Shown here piece by piece: positions 57,439-64,000 of a stretch of 64,000 nucleotides of DNA (positions are counted from its first letter, which is position 1; each line of letters opens with the position of its first letter). The notes beneath the pieces were generated by a model, which was not told where the DNA came from, ran no database searches, and saw only the letters and a list, made by a program, of their open reading frames with translations. The stretch lies in assembly GCF_050563545.1 (NCBI RefSeq), contig NZ_JBNXUM010000004.1, positions 186,001 through 250,000 on the forward strand, given 5' to 3'. The stretch is from Falsiroseomonas sp050563545 (GTDB taxonomy: Bacteria; Pseudomonadota; Alphaproteobacteria; Acetobacterales; Acetobacteraceae). A program made the translations under genes and the position numbers.

Positions 57439-57639
57439 TCAGCGCGTCAGGTTGTTCCCGACCGCCGTGAAGGTGGAGTTCAGGTTCGTGCCCACCGTGG
57501 TGATGGCCACGATGCAGACCACGATGATGAGCGCGGCGATCACGCCATACTCCACCGCCGTCACGCCCTTGCGGTCGCCCGCGAGCTTCAGGCCGAGTTC
57601 CCTGGCGCGCCGCAGCAGCGCCTTCCCCTTGTCGGTCAT
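57439..57639 (-). CDS. Flp/Fap-type pilin
   Basis: The 66-residue type IVb pilin subunit has a basic leader (MTDKGKALLRRARELGLKLA, then GDRKG) and the processing and assembly motif GVTAVEYGVIAALIIVVCIV, with the Glu-Tyr pair after the prepilin peptidase site (cleavage probably after the Gly of DRKG). The C-terminal half is short and polar (TTVGTNLNSTFTAVGNNL). GGAAGGGGATCAGC lies before the ATG. No tad/cpa assembly genes are in the window, so it is an orphan copy here. Confidence 0.92.
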   Translation of the reverse strand: MTDKGKALLRRARELGLKLAGDRKGVTAVEYGVIAALIIVVCIVAITTVGTNLNSTFTAVGNNLTR

Positions 57640-57835
57640 GCTGATCCCCTTCCTGTTCAAGTCTGGCCCAGTCAACCGCGTCCCAACCCGGCGTGCGTGG
57701 CACGCCGGGGTTGTGGCGGCGCGACAGCACAACCACGGGACGACGAACGGACATTGGGACATCGTTAACGGATCGTCAACACATTCGCGCGATCGTACGT
57801 CAGACTGTGACCAGCAGACCGCCAAGCGAGACGCC

Positions 57836-60736
57836 TCATATCACGACTAAATCGTTGGCACGCAACACTCCCGACCCTACCCCCTCCAGCAGGACACCGC
57901 CTCCCGGAATCGTGATCACGGCCCCGCTTGACGTGAACTGCAATGACCAGAGCGCGGCCTCGGGCTCGGCCAGGCCGCTGCCCACCAGCATCAGCACGTC
58001 CACGCCGGGCTCGAAGTCCCGCACCACGTCGAAGCCCGACGCCGCGCGCTGCACGAAGATGTCCTGTCCCTCCCCGCCCATCAGCGTGTCATTGCCGCCG
58101 CGCCCGTCCAGCGTGTCCGGCCCCGCCGCGCCGAACAGCAGGTTCGGCAGGTCCGACCCGGTCAGCGCGTTCGCCGCGGCGCTGCCGATGACCCCGCCAT
58201 TGCCGGCCGTCAGCACTGCGTTCTCCAGCCCCTCGGCCAGGGTGAAGGTGCCGCCGGCGTTGACGAGCACGGTGTCGCGCCCGCCGCCCGGCGCCTCGAC
58301 GATGCGGTCGCCGCCGCGCAGGACGTAGACATCGTCGCCGAGACCTCCGGCCAGCAGCGTGGCCACGGCCAGCCCGGGTCCGTCCAGCGTGTCCGCCCCC
58401 TCCCCGCCGCGCAGTTCCGCCCCGCCCGCGACGGCGCGCAGCAGGTCGTTGCCGGCCCCGCCATCCAGCAGGTCGCGCCCCGCGCCCGCCTCCAGCGTGT
58501 CGTTCCCCTCGCCGCCTGCCAGCGTGTCGTTGCCGTCCCCATCCCGCAGCAGGTCGTCCCCCGCGCCGCCCAGCAGGAGGTCGGACGCCGCCCCGCCATC
58601 CAGCGTGTCCGCCCCCGCGCCGCCCGCCAGCAGGTCGTCGCCCTCGCCGCCGGCCAGGCTGTCCTCGGCGTCCTCCCCGGCCAGCAGGTCCCGCCCTGCC
58701 CCGCCGAGCAGCGTGTCGGCGCCCGCCCCGCCGCGCAGCCAGTCGTCCCCCGCCGCGCCCGAGAGGCTGTCCGGCCCCGCGCCGCCATCCAGCGTGTCAG
58801 GCCCGTCACCGCCGTCCAGCGTGTCCGCGTCGTCGCCGCCGGACAGCGAATCGGCCCCCGCGCCGCCGCCAAGGCTGTCCTCGCCCGTCCCGCCATCGAG
58901 CGAATCGTCGCCATCGCCGCCCGATAAGGTGTCGAGGCTCGCGCCGCCCAGCAGCAGGTCGTTGCCGGCCTCGCCGAGCAGCAGGTCATTGCCGTCGCCG
59001 CCCGCCAGCGTGTCGCTTCCCTCGGCCCCGCGCAGCGTGTCCGCATCAATGCCGCCATCGAGGCTGTCGTTGCCCAGCTCGCCGACCAGGCTGTCCGCCC
59101 CCGCCCCGCCCGCCAGGCTGTCGTTGCCTTCCCCGCCATCCAGGCTGTCATTGCCGTTGCCGCCATCCAGGCTGTCCGCCCCGGCCTCGCCCAACAGGAG
59201 GTCGTTGCCGTCGCCGCCCGACAGCGCGTCAATGGCGTCGCCGCCGCGCAGCAGGTCATCGCCGGCATTGCCGGACAGGCTGTCCGACCCGTCCCCGCCG
59301 TCGAGCGTATCCGCCCCCGCGCCGCCATCCAGCGTGTCCGCGCCCGCCGCGCCGGTCAGCGAATTGCCGCCCTCGTTGCCGAACAGGATGTCGTCGAAGC
59401 CCGCCCCGAATGCCGCGAGGTCACCCGTTCCCGACCGGATGCGCAGCACCTCGACATTCAGCGGGATCACCATGGCGAGGCTGACAAGGACCGTGTCGAA
59501 GCCCTCGCCTGCAAGTTCCAGGACGACCGAGGTCAGGTCGTCCAGCAGATAGGTATCGTCGCCCGCCCCGCCGGCCAGGGAATCGGCGCCCCCGCCGCCA
59601 TCCAGCGTGTCCGCGCCCTCCCCGCCCAGCAGCGTGTCGTCGCCGACCCCCCCCAGCAGCGAATCGCTGCCGAGATAGCCGTCGAGCAGGTCGTTCTCCG
59701 TTCCACCATCCAGAGTATCGTTGCCCTCGCCGCCGAACAGCGTGTCCTCCGCCGCCCCGCCCGAGAGGCTGTCAGCATCCTCTCCGCCATCGAGGAAATC
59801 GGCATTGTTCGCGCCGAACAGGATGTCCCTCGCCGCCCCGCCCCGCAGCGTGTCAGCGCCGTCTCCGCCGCGGAGCGTATCGGCGCCGTCGCCGCCGTTC
59901 AGCAGGTCGTTGGCGGCGCCGCCGGACAGGCTGTCGGCGCCCGCGCCCCCGTTCGCCTTGTCGTTGCCGTTGCCGCCATCCACCGTGTCCGCGCCATCAC
60001 CCCCTTCCAGGATGTCGTCGCCGCCATTGCCGACCAGGCGGTCGTTGCCGCCCTGGCCCAGCAGGAAATCCGCCCCGGCGCCGCCGGTCAGGGTCTCCGC
60101 CGCGGCCGTCCCCTCCTGCAGCGCCGGCGCCGTGCCGGGGGCGAGGATCGCGAAGGTCACGATCCCCGCCGCCACGGGGTTGGTGCCGTCCGACGCGGTG
60201 ACCAGCACCTCCCGCGTCGTGCCCGCGAGCCCGACCAGGTCCACGCCCTCGCGCAGCTTCAGCACGCCGTCTACGACCTCGAAGAAGGCGGCGTCGGGCC
60301 AGGCGACGTCGAAGGCGAGCGGCCCCGCGGTGTCGGGGTCGTCGGCGGCCAGCGCGCCGATCACCCCGCCGACGTCGTTCTCCAGCACCACCCCGCCCGA
60401 CAGGAAGCGGATCCCCGAGGGCGCGGTGTCGTCGAGGCCGGTCAGCGCGACCTGCCAGATCGTGGCCGGCGACTGCCACCCCGCCGCAGTGCGCAGGGAC
60501 AGCCCGAAGGCGAGGACCTGGCCGGGCGGGAAGGCCTCGGAGTCGAGGCTGGCGGCCGGCCGGATCGCGAGGCTCTGCCGCGCGCGGTCGAAGCTCGCCT
60601 CGAAGCGGCCGGCATCGGGCCCGGTGAGCACCACCTCCAGCACGCCGCCCGAGAAGGCCAGCGTGCCCGACCAGTCAGCCGGGCTCGTGTTCTCTGCGAT
60701 GCTGGCCGGGACGGTCCCGGAGACCGTGACGGACAT
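57836..60736 (-). CDS. Large RTX calcium-binding repeat protein
   Basis: The 966-residue product has no N-terminal signal. Residues 1-200 form a cadherin-like or other beta-sandwich region (SGVLEVVLTGPDAGRFEA-like strands, FEVVDGVLKLREGVDL, TREVLVTASDGTNPVAAG). About 60 RTX nonapeptides (GGxGxDxLx) follow, in one block of about 20, a 45-residue spacer, a block of about 38 and a final short block. The C terminus (GFDVVRDFEPGVDVLMLVG) is the usual type I secretion signal region. Calcium folds such repeats outside the cell. No catalytic domain or secretion genes are nearby. Likely an adhesin or surface protein. Confidence 0.9.
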   Translation of the reverse strand: MSVTVSGTVPASIAENTSPADWSGTLAFSGGVLEVVLTGPDAGRFEASFDRARQSLAIRPAASLDSEAFPPGQVLAFGLSLRTAAGWQSPATIWQVALTGLDDTAPSGIRFLSGGVVLENDVGGVIGALAADDPDTAGPLAFDVAWPDAAFFEVVDGVLKLREGVDLVGLAGTTREVLVTASDGTNPVAAGIVTFAILAPGTAPALQEGTAAAETLTGGAGADFLLGQGGNDRLVGNGGDDILEGGDGADTVDGGNGNDKANGGAGADSLSGGAANDLLNGGDGADTLRGGDGADTLRGGAARDILFGANNADFLDGGEDADSLSGGAAEDTLFGGEGNDTLDGGTENDLLDGYLGSDSLLGGVGDDTLLGGEGADTLDGGGGADSLAGGAGDDTYLLDDLTSVVLELAGEGFDTVLVSLAMVIPLNVEVLRIRSGTGDLAAFGAGFDDILFGNEGGNSLTGAAGADTLDGGAGADTLDGGDGSDSLSGNAGDDLLRGGDAIDALSGGDGNDLLLGEAGADSLDGGNGNDSLDGGEGNDSLAGGAGADSLVGELGNDSLDGGIDADTLRGAEGSDTLAGGDGNDLLLGEAGNDLLLGGASLDTLSGGDGDDSLDGGTGEDSLGGGAGADSLSGGDDADTLDGGDGPDTLDGGAGPDSLSGAAGDDWLRGGAGADTLLGGAGRDLLAGEDAEDSLAGGEGDDLLAGGAGADTLDGGAASDLLLGGAGDDLLRDGDGNDTLAGGEGNDTLEAGAGRDLLDGGAGNDLLRAVAGGAELRGGEGADTLDGPGLAVATLLAGGLGDDVYVLRGGDRIVEAPGGGRDTVLVNAGGTFTLAEGLENAVLTAGNGGVIGSAAANALTGSDLPNLLFGAAGPDTLDGRGGNDTLMGGEGQDIFVQRAASGFDVVRDFEPGVDVLMLVGSGLAEPEAALWSLQFTSSGAVITIPGGGVLLEGVGSGVLRANDLVVI

Positions 60737-60841
60737 GCGACCCTGGCCGAGGAGGACGGAGGTCCCATGCTACCCCGCCGCGGCTTGCCGGGGAGTTAAG
60801 GCAGTTCGCCGCGAAGCCGGATCGCTCGGAGGCGCGATGCC

Positions 60842-61579
60842 TCAGGCCACCAGCCGCCAGGCCATCCCCGCCAGCACCGCCGCGTTCAGCGCGAAGAGCG
60901 CGGCGCCGGCAAGCCGCAGCCCCTGCCCCGCCCGGCGCAGGAAGAGCCGACCGAGCAGCGCGACGCCGACCATGGCCGGCACCGTTCCCGCCACGAAGGA
61001 GACCATGGCGATCGCTCCCGCCAGCGCCGATCCCGTCGCCGCCGCGCCGGCCAGTGCGGCGTAGAGCAGCCCGCAGGGCAGCGCCGACAGCGCCAGGCCG
61101 AGCGCGACGCCCCGCCAGCCCGTCGGCGCGTCCAGCAGCCCGCCGATCGCCCGCGTCAGCCCGGCCCCCGGCCCCGGCAGCGGCGGCAGAGGAGGCCGCC
61201 AGCGCGCCGGCAGCCTGGCCGAGGCCTGCGCCGCCATCAGCAGCGCGGCCATGGCCAGCAGCACCGCCAGCAGCCAGCGCAGCCCCGTCACCTGCGTCAC
61301 CAGCCCCGCCGTCCCGCCGGCCAGGGCGCCGAGCAGCCCGTAGCCCAGCATCCGGCCGAGGTGGTACTCGGCCAGCGCCGCGCCGGAGAGCCGCGCCAGC
61401 ACCCCCCCCGCGGCGCTCCGATCGGCCCGCGCCCCGGCCTGTGCCAGCACGAAGGGCGCGCACATCCCCGCGCAATGCGTGACGCCGCCGGCCAGCCCCG
61501 CCAGGAACAGCGCGAGCGCGACCGCCGGCACGCCGCCCGGTCCGATCGCGTCGAGGTCCTTCAGGCAGTCCGCCAGCAT
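60842..61579 (-). CDS. TauE/SafE (UreH-like) family membrane protein
   Basis: The 245-residue inner-membrane protein has six or so helices. The family marker is AGLAGGVTHCAGMCAPFVLA, where the Cys-x-x-x-Cys may bind metal, repeated in spirit by ALSALPCGLLYAALAGAAAT in the second half. Proteins with the HCxGMC motif are found near cbb3 oxidase and copper-handling genes in many proteobacteria, which fits the cco genes 4.5 kb away. The start is ATG at 61579; longer in-frame starts give non-family sequence. A degenerate FNR-like box lies 35 bases upstream. Confidence 0.85.
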   Translation of the reverse strand: MLADCLKDLDAIGPGGVPAVALALFLAGLAGGVTHCAGMCAPFVLAQAGARADRSAAGGVLARLSGAALAEYHLGRMLGYGLLGALAGGTAGLVTQVTGLRWLLAVLLAMAALLMAAQASARLPARWRPPLPPLPGPGAGLTRAIGGLLDAPTGWRGVALGLALSALPCGLLYAALAGAAATGSALAGAIAMVSFVAGTVPAMVGVALLGRLFLRRAGQGLRLAGAALFALNAAVLAGMAWRLVA

Positions 61580-61613
61580 GCAGCCTTTACAGCATCGGAA
61601 GCGCCGCGCGTCC

Positions 61614-61627
61614 TTGCGGTGGATCAA
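61614..61627. promoter_or_regulatory. Degenerate FNR/FixK-like site
   Basis: TTGCGGTGGATCAA keeps 8 of 10 consensus positions (right half-site perfect) and lies 35 bases upstream of the TauE/SafE-like gene. This is weak by itself; context with the cco genes makes it worth noting. Confidence 0.35.
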
Positions 61628-61860
61628 GCCGAGCGGTGGATCAGGTCGGGGCGCCAGCGGATCGAACCGACCTCGCAATCCGGTGATCGGATGAGCCGAT
61701 CGCCCCGATCCAAAATCCCTATCAAAAATCCGCGCGTGGCGACACACGCTGATGCGATCCGTGATGCAATCCGTCATGTTGCAACGAAGCGGCCGCCATG
61801 AGCGGCCTGCGTGGCAGCCCGTTGCCGGACTGGCCGCCCCCCGGAGAGACAGAGGCTGCG

Positions 61861-64000
61861 ATGTGGACCACGCCGCCGACGACTGCGCCCTTCGATCTGG
61901 CCGATGAGTGGCGCCGCGACGCCGCGACGCCGCGCCACCGGCTAGCCAACCGGCTGCTCGCGGCCTGCATCGTCCTGCCCCTCGGCCTTGCCGGCGTCGC
62001 CTGGGTGGGCTGGCGGGATGCCTGGCAGGAGGCGGAGCAGCAGGTCGCCCGCTCCGCCGAAGCGGTGGCGGAATACGGGCAGCGCATGCTCGATGCCCGG
62101 GATGCCGAGATCCGCGCCGCCCAGGCCGAATGGCACAAGGCGCGCGGGCGCGACGCGGCGGACACGCCATCGGCCGACCGCGAGGATTCCGTCACCCTCG
62201 CCGGCACGGCGGAACCGCGCGCCGGGGTCGGCGGGCCGCACGCCGCGCGGCCGGACGCCGGACCGTCATTGCCGCTCGGCCCGCCCCCCACCGCCACCGG
62301 CAATGCGCATCGGCCGCCGGGCGCCTCCGGCAGGCCGGTCAGCCTCTCCGTCGAGCCGGCGCGGGCGGCCCAGGGCCTGGCCCGCCTCGTCCCCGGCCCG
62401 GCCGACACCGCAGGGCTATGGCAGCTGGACGGCGGGATCCTGGCGCAGAGCCAGGGCCCGGCGGAGGCGCCGGCCGCTGCGTCCGGCTTCCTCCAGGCCA
62501 TCGCCGGAACGCCGCCGCGCGCGGTCTTTCGCGCCATCGCGGCGCAGGATGGCGAGGAGCACCTGCTTGCCGTGCACCGGATCGAGGGCTGGCCGGTCTA
62601 TGCCGTGGTCGGCCGCCCGCGCTCGGCGATCGCGGCGGCGTGGCGGCGTCGGACCGTCAGCCAGCTCGCCATCGGCCTGCCCGCCACGGCCGCGCTGCTG
62701 CTGCTGGCCGGCGCGGTGCGCCACCGCGAAACCGCGATGCTCGCCGCCAATCGCGGGCTCGAGGCCGACGTCTCGCTCCACGCCGCCGCGCTGGCCGAGA
62801 ACGAGGCGATGCTGAACGGCGCGCTGGAGGCGGGCCGGGTCTTCGCGACGGACTACGACGCCGCGCGGGACCTCGTCACCGTCTCCGCCAGCGCGGCCGG
62901 CATCCTCGGCCTGCCCGAGGCCGCGGCGGGATGGCTGGGCGGAAAGGCCTTCCGCGCCCGCATCCACCCCGACGACGCCCGGCACCTCTTTCGCGCGCTG
63001 GGCGCGCTGACGCCGGAGGAGCCGGACTACGACGTCGTCTTCCGCTTCCGCGGCGGCCACGGCGAGCTCTGGCTGGAAGCGATCGGCCGCGCCGAGTTCT
63101 CGCGCGACCGGCAGCGGGCGCGGCTCAAGGGCCTGACCCGCGACGTCACGGCGGAGCTGACCGCCGCGCGGGCGAAGCGCGAGATCGAGCTGCGCCTGCG
63201 CGCCGCCACCGAGGGTGCGGGCATCGGCACCTACGAGATCGACCTGGTGCATGCCCGCGCCTGGTTCGACGTCCAGGCCGCGGCCAGCGCCGGCCTGCCC
63301 GCCGAGACGTGGCTGCCCCTCTACGGGCCGCACCGGGCGCGGCTGGATGCCGCGATCCACCCCGACGACCGCGCCGCCTTCGAGGCCGCGTGGAAGGCGG
63401 TGGTGGAGGGCCGCGCCGCGCATTGGTCGCTCGAGACGCGGCGCGCCGACCCCGCCTGCGGCTGGCGCTGGGACTGGCACCACGGCGCCGCCCAGGATCC
63501 GGACCCCGTGACGGGCCGGCCGCGCCGCGTCGTCGGCGTCATCCGCGACGTGACGGCGAACCGCCGGCTGGAGGCGGAGCTGCGACAGGCGCAGAAGATG
63601 CAGGCGCTCGGCGAGCTCGCCGGCGGCATCGCGCACGACTTCAACAACATCCTCCAGGCGGTCTCCGGCACCGCGACGCTGGCCGAGCGCGACGCCGCCG
63701 ACCCCGAAGCGGTCCGTCGGCGCATGCAGGCGCTGGGGGGCGCGGTGGCGCGCGGCGCGGCGATCACCCACCGCCTGCTCGCCTTCGCCCGCCGCGACGC
63801 GCCGAAGGTCGAGCCGCTCGATCCCGGCGCGCTGCTGCAGGGCGCAGCGGAGATCCTGGCGCCGGCGCTCGGCGCGCGGATCCCGGTCGCGGTGGAGGCC
63901 GCGCCCGGCCTGCCCGCCCTGCTCGGCGATCCCGCGCAGCTGCAGACCGCGCTGATCAACCTCGCCACCAATGCGCGCGACGCCATGCCGACGGGCGGGC
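61861..64000 (+). CDS. Sensor histidine kinase, PAS-containing (3' end beyond window)
   Basis: An open frame of 713 codons with no stop before the window edge. Helix 1 at residues 32-51 (LLAACIVLPLGLAGVAWVGW) and helix 2 at about 268-287 enclose a 215-residue periplasmic sensor part rich in Ala, Pro and charged residues. Two PAS domains follow (about 315-420 and 430-565; for example WRWDWHHGAAQ, VVGVIRDVTANRRLEAEL). The dimerisation domain has LGELAGGIAHDFNNILQ with phospho-acceptor His 592, and the ATPase N-box is LINLATNARDAM (about 698-709). An in-frame ATG at 61798 is an alternative. A receiver domain may follow outside the window. The signal is unknown. Confidence 0.92.
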   Translation, partial: MWTTPPTTAPFDLADEWRRDAATPRHRLANRLLAACIVLPLGLAGVAWVGWRDAWQEAEQQVARSAEAVAEYGQRMLDARDAEIRAAQAEWHKARGRDAADTPSADREDSVTLAGTAEPRAGVGGPHAARPDAGPSLPLGPPPTATGNAHRPPGASGRPVSLSVEPARAAQGLARLVPGPADTAGLWQLDGGILAQSQGPAEAPAAASGFLQAIAGTPPRAVFRAIAAQDGEEHLLAVHRIEGWPVYAVVGRPRSAIAAAWRRRTVSQLAIGLPATAALLLLAGAVRHRETAMLAANRGLEADVSLHAAALAENEAMLNGALEAGRVFATDYDAARDLVTVSASAAGILGLPEAAAGWLGGKAFRARIHPDDARHLFRALGALTPEEPDYDVVFRFRGGHGELWLEAIGRAEFSRDRQRARLKGLTRDVTAELTAARAKREIELRLRAATEGAGIGTYEIDLVHARAWFDVQAAASAGLPAETWLPLYGPHRARLDAAIHPDDRAAFEAAWKAVVEGRAAHWSLETRRADPACGWRWDWHHGAAQDPDPVTGRPRRVVGVIRDVTANRRLEAELRQAQKMQALGELAGGIAHDFNNILQAVSGTATLAERDAADPEAVRRRMQALGGAVARGAAITHRLLAFARRDAPKVEPLDPGALLQGAAEILAPALGARIPVAVEAAPGLPALLGDPAQLQTALINLATNARDAMPTGG

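Noticed and set aside
58359..59552. Plus-strand Ser/Pro repeat protein of about 400 codons and a minus-strand Arg/Thr-rich frame at 58210-59328
   Set aside because: Both are other-frame readings of the tandem RTX-encoding repeats; the periodicity is inherited from the RTX gene.
58359..60060. Regular repeats of about 27 bases that could suggest a CRISPR array or satellite
   Set aside because: The repeats are degenerate, in frame, without unique spacers, and encode the GGxGxDxLx calcium-binding motif.

Overview
The window is a GC-rich (about 70 percent) chromosomal segment of an alphaproteobacterium. The closest fit is an Acetobacteraceae (Roseomonas-like) lineage. This rests on the S4 sequence style, two orphan Bug/TctC solute receptors, a class II DAHP synthase, a fused indolepyruvate oxidoreductase with an Lrp-type regulator, an FNR/FixK-controlled cbb3 oxidase, and translationally coupled genes (ATGA, GTGA and TGATG junctions). 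The taxonomic call is inference; no rRNA is present. There is one tRNA (Val, CAC), and no phage, insertion sequence, integrase or CRISPR array. No gene-free stretch exceeds 300 bases.

Layout. 1-9.3 kb: a truncated gene, rpsD with its terminator, small membrane proteins, an EEP-family hydrolase, a coupled minus-strand run (DUF305 protein, TrmJ, alpha/beta hydrolase, Bug receptor), a DUF559 protein, and gltX-cysS. 9.4-24.2 kb: metabolic genes including an oxygenase, nicotinate phosphoribosyltransferase, DAHP synthase, glutathione reductase and transferase, MaoC-like protein, GabD-like dehydrogenase, cyclase, second Bug receptor, glmU, gph, and tRNA-Val. 24.2-37.8 kb: a sugar and glycosylation island. 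38-47.3 kb: ABM monooxygenase and amidohydrolase pair, EF-hand protein, M20 peptidase, glyoxalase-like protein, acyl-CoA dehydrogenase, indolepyruvate oxidoreductase and Lrp regulator. 47.3-56.5 kb: ccoNOQP-ccoGHIS plus two uncharacterised coupled small genes. 56.5-64 kb: DUF2189 protein, Flp pilin, a large RTX protein, a TauE/SafE-like protein, and the start of a sensor histidine kinase that runs off the window.

The most interesting part is the minus-strand run from 35988 down to 24969. Ten genes are joined by 4- to 8-base overlaps or short gaps: an OGT/SPINDLY-type TPR glycosyltransferase, RfbF, RfbG, a sugar C-methyltransferase, an RfbC-type epimerase, an NAD-dependent reductase/epimerase, an FGGY kinase and a three-part ABC sugar importer. 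The enzymes suggest a CDP-linked, C-methyl-branched 6-deoxyhexose. The same message would also carry a protein O-glycosyltransferase and a sugar uptake and phosphorylation system. A divergent methyltransferase-glycosyltransferase fusion starts 160 bases upstream.

A second theme is a family of short GC-rich palindromes (arms CCCTCCCCCGC / GCGGGGGAGGG) scattered between genes. Three copies are read through as protein: inside the FGGY kinase, at the N terminus of the ABC ATPase, and at the C terminus of the DUF559 protein. A related composite element (arms CCCTCTCCCCC) occurs twice, once with an exact 30-base tandem duplication. Gene starts were picked from visible Shine-Dalgarno sequences, overlap with the upstream stop and family N termini; they are predictions.
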